From contig NZ_VIAR01000001.1 in assembly GCF_006546625.1 (NCBI RefSeq), positions 124,001 to 188,000 of the forward strand: a DNA stretch of 64,000 bases, written 5' to 3'. The position numbers were made by a program, and so were the translations under genes. The notes under the pieces were generated by a model. The model was not told the origin of the DNA. It made no database searches and saw nothing but the letters and a program-made list of their open reading frames with translations. Below are positions 44,824 to 53,758 of the stretch, piece after piece. The DNA is from Haloflavibacter putidus (GTDB taxonomy: Bacteria; Bacteroidota; Bacteroidia; Flavobacteriales; Flavobacteriaceae). Each line of letters starts with the position of its first letter. Within the stretch, counting starts at the first letter, position 1.

Positions 44824-45966
44824 TCAACCAATAGCTTGTTTTAAATCTTCTATCAAATCTTCTTTATCTTCTACGCCAACACTCAACCGGATTAACGAGT
44901 CTACAATTCCTAACTTTTCCCGCTCTTCTTTAGGAACAGAAGCGTGTGTCATACTTGCCGGATGCCCTGCCAAAGACTCTACACCACCTAAAGATTCCGC
45001 TAAGGTAAAAATCTTTAAATTTTCTAGTATTTTCATAGCATCTGCTTTTTTATTACTGCGGGTAGAGAAAGAAACCATTCCGCCAAAATCTTTCATCTGT
45101 TCTTTGGCTATTTCATGATTTGGATGTTTTTTTAATCCCGGCCAATATACATTTTCTACCTTAGGGTGATTTGCTAAAAACTCTGCTACCTCTTTAGCAT
45201 TTTCGCAATGGCGTTGCACACGCAAATGCAGTGTTTTAATGCCGCGCAATACCAAAAAACAGTCTTGCGGACCGGCAATAGGGCCACTTGCTTTTTGTAT
45301 AAAATACAGTTTCTCTGCCAAGTCTTTTTCTTTTACTGCCAGAAGGCCCAAAACCACATCGCTATGACCACCCAGATATTTTGTAGCGCTGTGCATCACA
45401 ATATCTGCTCCCAAATCTAAAGGTGTTTGCAAATAAGGGGTTGCAAAAGTGTTATCTACTCCTAAAAGTAGATTATGCTTTTTAGCAATTTTCGCCACTG
45501 CCTTAATATCTATAATATTCATCATAGGATTGGTAGGTGTTTCTACCCAAAGCAATTTGGTAGCGCTACTTATATGTTGTTCAATTTCTTGCGCTTTTTC
45601 CATTCCCACGAATTTGAATTTGATTCCGAAATCTTTATAAATTTCGGTAAATAAACGATAAGAACCGCCGTACAAATCGTTGGTAGAAATTACTTCATCT
45701 CCGGGTTTTAGTAGTTTTAAAATAGCATCTATAGCGGCAATACCAGAACCAAATGCCAAACCGTAATTGGCATTTTCTAAACTGACAATAGCTTTTTCTA
45801 AAGCAGAACGAGTAGGATTACCACTTCGCGAATAGGCAAAACCTTTGTGTTGGCCAGGCGTCTTTTGCCCAAAGGTAGAAGTTTGGTAAATTGGCGGCAT
45901 AACAGATGCGTATGCCGGATCTATATTTTCTTGGCCACCGTGAATTGTTTTGGTATTAAATTTCAT
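44824..45966 (-). CDS. cystathionine gamma-synthase/transsulfuration PLP enzyme
   Basis: 380 residues of the Cys/Met metabolism PLP family. Motifs: YSRSGNPTRSALEKAIVSLE, the PLP-lysine in MHSATKYLGGHSDVV near residue 195, and GGVESLAGHPASMTHA near the C-terminus. The family covers cystathionine gamma-synthase (MetB), cystathionine gamma-lyase and related enzymes; sequence alone does not separate them here, so the substrate is open. It has a well-formed promoter overlapping the one of the divergent lipoprotein gene. Confidence 0.92.
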   Translation of the reverse strand: MKFNTKTIHGGQENIDPAYASVMPPIYQTSTFGQKTPGQHKGFAYSRSGNPTRSALEKAIVSLENANYGLAFGSGIAAIDAILKLLKPGDEVISTNDLYGGSYRLFTEIYKDFGIKFKFVGMEKAQEIEQHISSATKLLWVETPTNPMMNIIDIKAVAKIAKKHNLLLGVDNTFATPYLQTPLDLGADIVMHSATKYLGGHSDVVLGLLAVKEKDLAEKLYFIQKASGPIAGPQDCFLVLRGIKTLHLRVQRHCENAKEVAEFLANHPKVENVYWPGLKKHPNHEIAKEQMKDFGGMVSFSTRSNKKADAMKILENLKIFTLAESLGGVESLAGHPASMTHASVPKEEREKLGIVDSLIRLSVGVEDKEDLIEDLKQAIG

Positions 45967-45989
45967 AATAAAGAGAATCCTATTTTAAA

Positions 45990-46020
45990 CAAAAGTAGCA
46001 TTCCCGTTGTGCATATACAA
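45990..46020 (-). promoter_or_regulatory. promoter of the transsulfuration gene
   Basis: On the minus strand, TTG (46020-46018), 20-base spacer, TACTTTTG (45997-45990) match the -33/-7 consensus. It overlaps the divergent promoter on the plus strand. Confidence 0.7.
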
Positions 46021-46037
46021 AATGTCGCTTATCTTTA
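46007..46037 (+). promoter_or_regulatory. promoter of the DUF3298 lipoprotein gene
   Basis: TTG (46007-46009), 20-base spacer, TATCTTTA (46030-46037, one mismatch to TAnnTTTG). Confidence 0.6.
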
Positions 46038-46061
46038 AACGATGTTTAACACGCCCGCCTT

Positions 46062-46859
46062 ATGATTAAAAAGACCTGCTTCTTACTTTTATTTTTTAGC
46101 ATTTTTTGGAGTTGTAAAGAAGACCCAAAATCACAGCCGGAACCGCAACCACACACCGAAGAAAAAGAGAGTTTTAGTTTGATTCCTAAAAATTTATCGG
46201 TGCAGGATTTTGCAGCTTGTAAAGACAAAGCTTGTCCTGAAATTAGGATTACGTATGCAGAAGTAAAAGGCAATTATACCCACGCCGCAGAGCTGAACCA
46301 AGCTTTAAAAAGACATTTAGTTGGTATTGTAGATGCCAACTTACAGATGGATTTAAACAATGCTGACCTCAAAAAAGCTGTAAATTATTTTATTGAAGAT
46401 TATTTTAAGTTTAAAACTGAATTTGACGCCACCAATATTGGTTACGAATTAGAAATGGAACAAAGCCTTTTGGCAGAAACGCCCCAGCTTCTTTCTTTTA
46501 AAACTAAGTTTTATATTTTTACCGGCGGCGCACACGGATACGGAGCTACAAATTATTTGAATTTTGACCGGGAAAGCGGTAAAATTCTTACCAAAAAAGA
46601 TTTGTTTACAGATATAGATGCTTTTCAAGAGTATGCTGAGGAAAAATTCCGTGAAAAATACCATATTGCAAAGGGAGAATCTATTAACGCAACCGGGTTT
46701 CTATTTGAAGAAAATGAGTTTAAATTACCCCAAAATATTGGCTTTACGGAAGATGAAGTATTGCTGCTATATCATCCTTACGAAGCCGCCAGTTATGCCG
46801 AAGGTAGTTTGAAGTTGCGTTTCCGTAAAGATAAAATACAGCAATGGTTAGCCTATTAA
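46062..46859 (+). CDS. DUF3298/DUF4163 domain lipoprotein
   Basis: 265 residues with lipoprotein signal (FSIFWSCKEDPKS) and an acidic linker. The core matches the RsiV-like layout: a DUF4163-like N-terminal part (CPEIRITYAEVKG) followed by DUF3298 with FYIFTGGAHGYGATNYLNFD and GKILTKKDLFTD. In other bacteria this fold appears in anti-sigma factor RsiV, but here no transmembrane anchor or sigma gene is present, so the role is unknown. Two CTTTACGGAA-family words lie near the 3' end. The ArsC-like gene follows 17 bases later. Confidence 0.85.
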   Translation: MIKKTCFLLLFFSIFWSCKEDPKSQPEPQPHTEEKESFSLIPKNLSVQDFAACKDKACPEIRITYAEVKGNYTHAAELNQALKRHLVGIVDANLQMDLNNADLKKAVNYFIEDYFKFKTEFDATNIGYELEMEQSLLAETPQLLSFKTKFYIFTGGAHGYGATNYLNFDRESGKILTKKDLFTDIDAFQEYAEEKFREKYHIAKGESINATGFLFEENEFKLPQNIGFTEDEVLLLYHPYEAASYAEGSLKLRFRKDKIQQWLAY

Positions 46860-46876
46860 AAACCCTTTAAAAAAAT

Positions 46877-47227
46877 ATGAAAAAAGCTTATTACCTTTCT
46901 ACTTGCGATACCTGCAAAAAAATATTTAAAACAATAAATCTGCCGGAAAGTTTCCCTAAACAAGATTTGAAAAAAGAAAATATCAGCGCAAAAGAACTCG
47001 AGCAGTTAAAAGAACTTTGCGGAAGTTATGAAGCTTTGTTTAATAAGCGCGCCAGACTTTACAGAGAACGTAACCTAAAAGCACAAAATTTACAAGAAGA
47101 AGATTATAAAGCACTTATTTTAGAACACTATACTTTTTTAAAACGACCGGTAATTGTAAACGGCGAAAAGATTTTTGTTGGCAACAGTAAAAAAACTGTT
47201 GCGCAATTGCAAGCACAACAGTTTTAG
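46877..47227 (+). CDS. ArsC/Spx-family thioredoxin-fold protein
   Basis: 116 residues, full length for the ArsC/YffB/Spx family. The N-terminal STCDTCKK gives a CXXC motif at the usual position, and KRPVIVNGEKIFVGN is the family C-terminal segment (KRPxxV with following Gly). The typical arsenate reductase arginines are not clear, so reduction of arsenate is not implied; many members have unknown substrates. It follows the DUF3298 gene by 17 bases and is convergent with a thioesterase. Confidence 0.87.
   Translation: MKKAYYLSTCDTCKKIFKTINLPESFPKQDLKKENISAKELEQLKELCGSYEALFNKRARLYRERNLKAQNLQEEDYKALILEHYTFLKRPVIVNGEKIFVGNSKKTVAQLQAQQF
47192..47225 (+). terminator. hairpin overlapping the end of the ArsC-like gene
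   Basis: AAAACTGTTG pairs with CAACAGTTTT (10 bp, 14-base loop). The stem includes the last codons of the gene, ending two bases before its last base. A run of T is weak on the plus strand, so this may be chance in Gln-rich codons. Confidence 0.35.
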
Positions 47228-47233
47228 TATATT

Positions 47234-47725
47234 TTATTCTATTTTTAAAGAAGGTTGGTCTTTTGGCATTCTGCCGTATTTACGGGTATCTTCTTTTGTT
47301 AAAACTCTAAAATCGTCTGTTTTTTCGAGATTATTTAAGCTTTGCAACATACTTTCAGGAAGCGCGGTTACTTTTCTTTTTTTCAAGTCTATCCAAGCGC
47401 CCATCATTTCGCATTGGGCAGAATGCTTGCCGTTTTTATCGTAAATATCGTGTATAAATTCAAAATATTTACCGTCTTCTGAGAGACCTTTTAGCTGTAA
47501 AGTAACTGTAACGGGTTCGTTAGAAAAAACTTCTTTAAAATAATAGATGTGCTCGTAAAAAACCACCGGCCCAATATTATGCTTTGCCAAATCGTTTTGT
47601 CCTAAACCGTTTTCTACCAAATAGCTCATTCTGGTATGGCTCATAAAATTCATATAGGCAGAATTTGCCAGATGCCGGTTAGCATCTATATCGCTCCATC
47701 TAATTTCAAATTGCTTTGTATACAT
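47234..47725 (-). CDS. acyl-CoA thioesterase, 4HBT hotdog family
   Basis: 163 residues with the hotdog-fold motif IRWSDIDANRHLANSAYMNFM at the N-terminus, the 4-hydroxybenzoyl-CoA thioesterase/YbgC-like signature with the catalytic Asp. It likely hydrolyses acyl-CoA. It is convergent with the ArsC-like gene, leaving 6 bases between the stops. Confidence 0.88.
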   Translation of the reverse strand: MYTKQFEIRWSDIDANRHLANSAYMNFMSHTRMSYLVENGLGQNDLAKHNIGPVVFYEHIYYFKEVFSNEPVTVTLQLKGLSEDGKYFEFIHDIYDKNGKHSAQCEMMGAWIDLKKRKVTALPESMLQSLNNLEKTDDFRVLTKEDTRKYGRMPKDQPSLKIE

Positions 47726-47833
47726 TTTTTATTTTTTGGTTAAAACTACTAAAATTATAATATGCACGCATAATAAATAAGGCAATTTTAACGCAGAACA
47801 GCCAAAGACTTCGGCTGCAAACATTGTTTTTAT

Positions 47834-47841
47834 TACCTTTG
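47834..47841 (+). promoter_or_regulatory. -7 promoter element of yicC-gmk-nadD
   Basis: TACCTTTG, a full match to TAnnTTTG, lies 21 bases before the yicC ATG. Confidence 0.6.
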
Positions 47842-47862
47842 CACAACTTTTAATTTAGGCCT

Positions 47863-48738
47863 ATGATCAAGTCAATGACCGGTTTTGGAAAAAGCACTTT
47901 AGAGCTTTCCGGCAAAAAGATAACAATAGAAATAAAATCTTTAAACAGTAAAAATTTAGATGTAAACGCGCGGATGCCTTCGCAATACAGAGAAAAAGAA
48001 TTAATTTTTAGAAACCGTATTGCTAAAAGTTTAGAACGCGGGAAAGTAGATTTTTCTTTAAATACCGAATTGATTGGAGAAAACACGTCTACCGTAGTTA
48101 ACAAACCTGTGGTTACAAATTATATAGAGCAATTTAGAGATTTAAATTTAAGCGGAATAGGTTCTTCTTCTTCTGACGCCCAGTTGTTAGAAATTGCCAT
48201 GAAATTACCGGATGCGCTAAAAACGCAAAAAGAAACCATAGGCCAAGACGAGTTTTTGCATATAGAAAATGCTTTACAAGAAGCTTTGGTGGCTATAAAC
48301 CAATACCGTTTAGACGAAGGCGAAGCTTTAGAAAAAGATTTCCTTTTGCGTATAAAAAACTTGCAAGAACTTCTAAAAAAAGTTAGCGCAATAGATGCTA
48401 ACCGCATAGATGCCGTAAAAGAACGCCTAACAAAAGCCATAAGCGATTTGATCGAAAAAGTAGACGAAAACCGCTTTGAGCAAGAATTGGTATATTATAT
48501 TGAAAAGTATGACATTACCGAAGAAAAAACCAGATTAGACAACCACCTTAATTATTTTTTAGAAACCTTATCCTCTCCCGATAGTAATGGTAAAAAGTTA
48601 GGTTTTATTGGTCAGGAAATTGGCAGAGAAATAAATACCATTGGCAGCAAATCTAACCACGCACCAATGCAAAAATTGGTGGTACAAATGAAAGACGAAT
48701 TAGAAAAAATTAAAGAGCAACTCCTAAACGTACTCTAA
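47863..48738 (+). CDS. yicC: YicC family endoribonuclease
   Basis: 291 residues. The N-terminal MIKSMTGFGKS and the C-terminal GRAINTIGSKSNHAPMQKLVVQMKDELEKIKEQLLNVL-like ending (here GREINTIGSKSNHAP) are the YicC signature. Members degrade structured RNA in E. coli and are often next to gmk, as here. The stop overlaps the gmk start (TAATG). Confidence 0.93.
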   Translation: MIKSMTGFGKSTLELSGKKITIEIKSLNSKNLDVNARMPSQYREKELIFRNRIAKSLERGKVDFSLNTELIGENTSTVVNKPVVTNYIEQFRDLNLSGIGSSSSDAQLLEIAMKLPDALKTQKETIGQDEFLHIENALQEALVAINQYRLDEGEALEKDFLLRIKNLQELLKKVSAIDANRIDAVKERLTKAISDLIEKVDENRFEQELVYYIEKYDITEEKTRLDNHLNYFLETLSSPDSNGKKLGFIGQEIGREINTIGSKSNHAPMQKLVVQMKDELEKIKEQLLNVL

Positions 48739-49316
48739 TGATAGAAGGCAAATTAATTGTATTTTCGGCACCTTCGGGGTCTGGAAAAACCACCATCGTA
48801 CAGCATTTATTAAAGCAAGAAGAGCTTAATTTAGACTTTTCTATTTCTGCAACTTCCCGAGAGCCGCGTGAAGGCGAAGAGCACGGTAAAGATTATTATT
48901 TTATGTCGTTAAGTGAGTTTAAACAACACATAAAAAACGATGATTTTTTAGAATGGGAAGAAGTTTACCGCGATAATTTTTACGGCACTTTAAAACGCGA
49001 AGTAGAGCGCATCTGGGCCAATGGCAAACACGTAGTTTTTGATATTGATGTAGTTGGTGGTTTAGACATAAAACATATTTATCCTGAAAGAACTTTGGCT
49101 GTTTTTGTAGAACCACCCAGCATAGAAGAGCTAAAAATAAGGCTAAAAAAACGAAAAACAGAAACAGAAGACCGCATAAACATGCGAGTAGCCAAAGCCT
49201 CTATAGAAATGGCAACCGCCCCACAATTTGATTTTATAATTGTAAACAATAATTTGCAGGAAGCCCTGGACGAATCGTATAAACTGGTAAAAGAATTTAC
49301 ACAAAACCAATTGTAG
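48738..49316 (+). CDS. gmk: guanylate kinase
   Basis: 192 residues. The P-loop is SAPSGSGKTTIV, followed by SATSREPREGEEHGKDYYF, a clear GMP-binding motif, and the lid region RKTETEDRINMRV. It makes GDP from GMP and ATP. The gene overlaps yicC upstream and shares one base with nadD downstream (TAGTG). Confidence 0.97.
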   Translation: MIEGKLIVFSAPSGSGKTTIVQHLLKQEELNLDFSISATSREPREGEEHGKDYYFMSLSEFKQHIKNDDFLEWEEVYRDNFYGTLKREVERIWANGKHVVFDIDVVGGLDIKHIYPERTLAVFVEPPSIEELKIRLKKRKTETEDRINMRVAKASIEMATAPQFDFIIVNNNLQEALDESYKLVKEFTQNQL

Positions 49317-49900
49317 TGAAAAAGAAAATAGGTCTCTATTTTGGCACCTTTAACCCCATACATATTGGGCATTTGGTTATTGCCAACCATATGGTAGAAT
49401 TTAGCGAGTTAGACGAAGTTTGGCTTGTAGTAACGCCACACAATCCGTTTAAAAAAAAGAAATCTTTGTTAGAAGATTACCATCGTTTGGAAATGGTTTT
49501 TCGCGCTACAGAAAATTATTTTAACCTCAAGCCAAGTAATATAGAGTTTAATCTTCCGCAGCCTAATTATACTGTAAATACCTTAGCTCATTTGGAAGAA
49601 AAATATCCCGAAAAAGATTTTGCTTTACTTATTGGGGAAGACAACCTAAAAACTTTCCATAAATGGAAAAATCACGAGGTTATTTTAGAACGGCATCCAA
49701 TTTACGTTTATCCCAGAATAACCAACAAAAGTCCTAAAACCGAACTTTACGAACACGAAAAAATTAAGAAAATAGATGCCCCAATAATGGAAATTTCTTC
49801 TAGTTTTATTCGTAAAGCCATAAAAGAAGGCAAAAATATAGAGCCTTTACTTTCTGAAAAAGTTTGGCAGTATATAGACGAGATGAATTTTTATAAATAA
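49316..49900 (+). CDS. nadD: nicotinate-nucleotide adenylyltransferase
   Basis: 194 residues starting at GTG 49316, which overlaps the gmk TAG by one base. The nucleotidyltransferase motif is YFGTFNPIHIGHL and the C-terminal motif is EISSSFIRKAIKEGK. It makes deamido-NAD in NAD synthesis. Gene order yicC-gmk-nadD is a single transcript by spacing. Confidence 0.94.
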   Translation: MKKKIGLYFGTFNPIHIGHLVIANHMVEFSELDEVWLVVTPHNPFKKKKSLLEDYHRLEMVFRATENYFNLKPSNIEFNLPQPNYTVNTLAHLEEKYPEKDFALLIGEDNLKTFHKWKNHEVILERHPIYVYPRITNKSPKTELYEHEKIKKIDAPIMEISSSFIRKAIKEGKNIEPLLSEKVWQYIDEMNFYK

Positions 49901-50091
49901 AAAAGCCGCTCGCACCTTTGCAGAATAACGAACGACTTTTCTTAAATAACCAACCAAAAATTATACTATAATAACGCACACAAGCGTCCTAAATTGTATT
50001 TATAAGCAACTATGCTGTGTTAAAAGTTTCTTAGTGTGGTAAAGAGTCATGCTTGAAATTTTATGTAATTTTGAAAGGAAAATGATTTTGT

Positions 50092-51093
50092 ATGGAAAAA
50101 GAGCCAAAATTTGCAGTAATTGGAGGCGGTAGTTGGGCTACGGCCATTGTAAAAATGCTAACCGAAAACCTGTCGGAACTTGCTTGGTATATGCGCAACC
50201 AAAATGCGGTAGAGCATATACAGCAAGAAGATCATAACCCCAATTATCTGAGCTCGGTATCTTTTGACACCAAGCAATTAAAGCTAACCAGCAATATTAA
50301 CGAAGCGGTAGCCTATGCAGATTATATAATTTTTGCTATACCTTCTGCTTTTTTAAAAAGCGAGCTCGATAAATTAGAATTACCACTAAAAGATAAAATA
50401 ATTTTTAGTGCCATTAAGGGAATTGTACCGGAGAGTGGACTAATAGTAGGCGATCATTTTAATAAATTTTACGACATTCCGTTTGAAAATATTGGTGTTA
50501 TAACCGGACCTTGCCACGCCGAGGAAGTAGCTTTAGAACGACTCTCGTATATTACCATTGCTTGCGCCAAAGAAGAAAACGCTAATTTTTTGGTAAAATA
50601 CCTGAGCAGCTCTTATATAAATTGCAAAACCAGCGAAGATGTAATTGGTACAGAATATGCCGCAATGCTTAAAAATATTTATGCTATTGCAGCCGGAATA
50701 GCACACGGATTGGGTTATGGCGATAACTTTCAAAGTGTTTTGATGAGCAATGCTATTAGAGAAATGAAGCGTTTTATTAAAAAGACCTATAAAATGAAGC
50801 GTAACATTAACGATTCTGCTTATCTGGGAGATTTGCTGGTTACCGGTTATTCGGTTTTTAGTCGCAACCGGATGTTTGGTAATATGATTGGTAAAGGCTA
50901 TACCGTAAAAAGCGCCCAGATGGAAATGAGCATGGTTGCAGAAGGTTATTATGCCACCAAAAGTGCTTATAAGATTAATAAGAATCGAGAAAAGAAAGCT
51001 AAAATGCCAATAATTAATGCTGTTTATGCTATTTTATATGAACATAAAAATCCTAAAAAAGTATTTCTAAAATTGGTGGAAAAATTAGACTAA
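50092..51093 (+). CDS. gpsA: glycerol-3-phosphate dehydrogenase [NAD(P)+]
   Basis: 333 residues with the N-terminal Rossmann motif GGGSWATAIVKML and the C-terminal motif GTEYAAMLKNIYAIAAGIAHGLGYGDN. It supplies glycerol-3-phosphate for phospholipids. The protein has a longer Lys-rich loop (KKTYKMKRNIND) than typical GpsA. It is preceded by a 191-base spacer in which I see no gene. Confidence 0.93.
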   Translation: MEKEPKFAVIGGGSWATAIVKMLTENLSELAWYMRNQNAVEHIQQEDHNPNYLSSVSFDTKQLKLTSNINEAVAYADYIIFAIPSAFLKSELDKLELPLKDKIIFSAIKGIVPESGLIVGDHFNKFYDIPFENIGVITGPCHAEEVALERLSYITIACAKEENANFLVKYLSSSYINCKTSEDVIGTEYAAMLKNIYAIAAGIAHGLGYGDNFQSVLMSNAIREMKRFIKKTYKMKRNINDSAYLGDLLVTGYSVFSRNRMFGNMIGKGYTVKSAQMEMSMVAEGYYATKSAYKINKNREKKAKMPIINAVYAILYEHKNPKKVFLKLVEKLD

Positions 51094-51153
51094 GTTTACA
51101 TAATTTCTCCGCTTAAATATGCATCTTGCAGCTTCGTAAAACATCTCTTAATT

Positions 51154-52059
51154 TTGAAAAATTCTGCTTTAAAAGGAGGCATCCTAGTAGCTTTTGGTGC
51201 GTCTAGTTATGGTGTGCTTACCACTTTTGTAAAAATGTCTTATGAAGAAGGGTTTACCATTTTTGAAGTAACCTTTGCTCAAGTACTTTTAGGTTTTTTA
51301 GGCTTGGTACTGCTTGATTTTTTTAGAAAGAAAAAACCGGTAAACCAACAAAAAACAGCTACTAAGAAAAATATTCTTCATTTGGCCTTGGCGGGTACTT
51401 CTTTAGGTCTTACCAGTACGTTTTATTATTTGGCCGTGCAATATATTAGCGTTTCTATTGGTATAGTTTTATTAATGCAAAGCGTTTGGATGGGCGTAGT
51501 AGCAGATTCTATTCTTAATAAACAACGCCCGGGTAAATTAAAAATATTAGCGGTTTTTATTGTAATAATAGGTACACTATTGGCTACTAACGTACTTTTT
51601 GAAAATATAACCGTAGATTTACGCGGTATTGGTTTTGGGCTACTTGCTGCAACTTCGTACACAGTAACTATTTATACTTCTAATAGTGTTGCGTTGCATT
51701 TACCCTCTATTAAACGCAGCAAATGGATGCTTTTAGGAGCATTAACTATAGTAAGTATTCTTGCCCTACCAACTCTTATAGAAGGCATAGATTTTAGTGT
51801 TTTTTATAAATGGGGAATTATCTTAGCCCTTTTCGGAACTATTTTACCGCCTTTATTTTTAACCACAGGAATGCCAAAAGTAAATGTGGGATTGGGTGCT
51901 ATTATTACTTCTATAGAGTTGCCGGTTGCCGTTAGTATGGCCTATTTTCTTTTGGGAGAGCGCGTTAATATTTACCAATGGTTAGGTATAATTTTAATTT
52001 TAACGGCAATTGTGGTAATGAATTTAAAGAAGCTAAAGCGGAAAAAACAAACAGCTTAA
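51154..52059 (+). CDS. DMT-family (EamA) transporter
   Basis: 301 residues with ten hydrophobic segments arranged as two EamA repeats (GILVAFGASSYGVLTTFVKM and LRGIGFGLLAATSYTVTIYTSN, each followed by further helices). The start is a TTG at 51154; the first in-frame ATG (51235) would remove the first helix. It exports or imports an unknown small molecule. The 3' end overlaps the convergent hypothetical gene by 4 bases. Confidence 0.87.
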   Translation: MKNSALKGGILVAFGASSYGVLTTFVKMSYEEGFTIFEVTFAQVLLGFLGLVLLDFFRKKKPVNQQKTATKKNILHLALAGTSLGLTSTFYYLAVQYISVSIGIVLLMQSVWMGVVADSILNKQRPGKLKILAVFIVIIGTLLATNVLFENITVDLRGIGFGLLAATSYTVTIYTSNSVALHLPSIKRSKWMLLGALTIVSILALPTLIEGIDFSVFYKWGIILALFGTILPPLFLTTGMPKVNVGLGAIITSIELPVAVSMAYFLLGERVNIYQWLGIILILTAIVVMNLKKLKRKKQTA

Positions 52060-52451
52060 TCTGCCAATATACCTTTCTCCTTTATTAGTGGCAATGTTTT
52101 TACCGCGCTTTCTGCAATTGTATTTTTCTTAAATACGAAATCTTTATGCAGCATACCCTCTTCCGTAAAGAAAGAAACAGAAAATCGGTTGTTCAATTTT
52201 AAAACGTCCGGTTGTAGCAATTCTATTTTAGCAAAAGATTTTGCCGGCAAAACTTTTAATTTATGCCGCATAACAGAAGTGGTATCTTTTTTATCGTAAC
52301 CTTTAGATACTATTAGAACGGTTTCTAACGCGTAATTATTTTCATTTATAAGATAAACATGCCAATCGTGCGTTCTAAAGTCTTGGTTGTAACTACGCAC
52401 AGCGGCCATATAAACTTTTTTTACCGGAGGTATGTTAATGTCTTTTTTCAA
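52056..52451 (-). CDS. conserved hypothetical protein
   Basis: 131 residues starting at a TTG at 52451, which gives MKKDINIPPVKKVYMAAVRS. I recall flavobacterial proteins with a similar start, often mislabelled as a phenylalanyl-tRNA synthetase subunit because of their place near pheS. The protein looks beta-rich with no signal peptide and no known motif. It overlaps the transporter gene by 4 bases at the 3' end and follows a 56-residue membrane protein gene by 3 bases. Confidence 0.78.
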   Translation of the reverse strand: MKKDINIPPVKKVYMAAVRSYNQDFRTHDWHVYLINENNYALETVLIVSKGYDKKDTTSVMRHKLKVLPAKSFAKIELLQPDVLKLNNRFSVSFFTEEGMLHKDFVFKKNTIAESAVKTLPLIKEKGILAD

Positions 52452-52454
52452 AAC

Positions 52455-52625
52455 TTAATCGTGTGTTTTTTTCTTCCAAGTAATCCAAAGGGCAATAATT
52501 GCAATTGCCATAATGCCCAAAAAGACACTACCAATAGCAATTTTTAGCATTGCAATTACAAAAGTTAGATATATAACCACCGCTATACCAATAAGAAGCA
52601 GAACCAAAAAAACGTATTTTTTCAT
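52455..52625 (-). CDS. small membrane protein, 56 residues
   Basis: ATG at 52625, stop at 52455-52457. The protein begins MKKYVFLVLLLIGIAVVIYL and ends ITWKKKTHD, with two hydrophobic segments and a basic C-terminal tail. It is likely an inner-membrane protein of unknown role. It lies 3 bases before the next gene and is probably co-transcribed with it. It is too small to be picked up by length-filtered ORF calls. Confidence 0.72.
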   Translation of the reverse strand: MKKYVFLVLLLIGIAVVIYLTFVIAMLKIAIGSVFLGIMAIAIIALWITWKKKTHD

Positions 52626-52681
52626 AGAGTAATCTTTTAATTTTAAGTTATTTCATGCTTCCTAAACTTGCACTAACTTGG

Positions 52682-53704
52682 TTACAAAACCGTTTTAAAT
52701 TGCTTTAAAAAGCGCAAATCGTTTTCATAAAACATACGAATATCGCCAATTTGGTAAAGCAACATTGCTATACGCTCTATGCCCATACCAAAAGCAAAGC
52801 CGGAGTATTCTTCCGGATCTATATTGCAATTTCTTAGTACGTTGGGATCTACCATACCGCAACCCATAATTTCTAACCAGCCGGTTCCTTTTGTAATACG
52901 ATAATCGGTTTCGGTTTCTAAACCCCAGTAAATATCTACTTCTGCGCTAGGTTCCGTAAAGGGAAAATAAGAAGGTCGTAAACGAATTTCTGATTTCCCG
53001 AAAAGCTGTTTGGTAAAATACAGCAAAGTTTGTTTTAAATCTGCAAAGCTTACATTCTTGTCTATATACAAACCTTCTACCTGATGAAAAATACAATGCG
53101 AACGCGAAGAAATTGCTTCGTTTCTAAAAACACGCCCGGGAGAAATTGTTCTAATGGGCGGTTGGTTGTTTTCCATATACCGCACTTGCACGCTAGAAGT
53201 GTGCGTTCTCAACAAAATTTCTTCGGGGTTGGTTTGTATAAAAAACGTGTCTTGCATATCTCTGGCAGGATGATATTCTGGCAAATTTAATGCGGTAAAG
53301 TTATGCCAGTCGTCTTCCATTTCCGGGCCTTCAGAAACATCAAAACCAATGTTAGAAAACACTTGGGTAATTTGGTTTTTTACGATAGAAATAGGATGTC
53401 TTGCGCCAATTTCTACAGGTTCTGCAGGTCTTGTCAAATCGCCATAAACGCCTTTTTCTTCGCGCTGATTCTCTAAAGCTTCTTGCAGTTCTTTAACTTT
53501 GTTCTGCGCAGCGGTTTTAAGCCGATTTATCTTTTGTCCGTATTCTTTTTTTTCTTCGTTAGGAACGTTTTTAAATTCTGCAAAAAAATCGTTTAAAATA
53601 CCTTTTTTGCCTAAATATTTTATTCGGAATTCTTCTATTTCCTTTTCCTTATCAGTAAAAAAATCTTCTACTTCTACAATATAACTCGTAAGCTTATCTA
53701 TCAT
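52682..53704 (-). CDS. pheS: phenylalanine--tRNA ligase alpha subunit
   Basis: 340 residues: N-terminal coiled coil (EKEIEEFRIKYLGKKGILNDFF), motif 2 (GRVFRNEAISSRSHCIFHQVEGLYID) and motif 3 (GFAFGMGIERIAMLLYQI) of class II synthetases. It works as a heterotetramer with PheT, which is not in the window. A -7 element is placed 24 bases upstream. A CTTTACGGAA-family word is at 52952. Confidence 0.96.
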   Translation of the reverse strand: MIDKLTSYIVEVEDFFTDKEKEIEEFRIKYLGKKGILNDFFAEFKNVPNEEKKEYGQKINRLKTAAQNKVKELQEALENQREEKGVYGDLTRPAEPVEIGARHPISIVKNQITQVFSNIGFDVSEGPEMEDDWHNFTALNLPEYHPARDMQDTFFIQTNPEEILLRTHTSSVQVRYMENNQPPIRTISPGRVFRNEAISSRSHCIFHQVEGLYIDKNVSFADLKQTLLYFTKQLFGKSEIRLRPSYFPFTEPSAEVDIYWGLETETDYRITKGTGWLEIMGCGMVDPNVLRNCNIDPEEYSGFAFGMGIERIAMLLYQIGDIRMFYENDLRFLKQFKTVL

Positions 53705-53727
53705 AATTATTAGCTTGTTTGCAACGG

Positions 53728-53735
53728 CAAAGTTA
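53728..53735 (-). promoter_or_regulatory. -7 promoter element of pheS
   Basis: TAACTTTG on the minus strand, a full match to TAnnTTTG, 23 bases before the pheS ATG. Confidence 0.55.
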
Positions 53736-53758
53736 GTAATTTTTAAAACGTAACTTTA

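Noticed and set aside
49901-50091. Terminator hairpin after nadD (AAAAGCCGCTCG and CGAACGACTTTT)
   Set aside because: Two internal mismatches and a long loop make the pairing weak, so it is not called as a feature.
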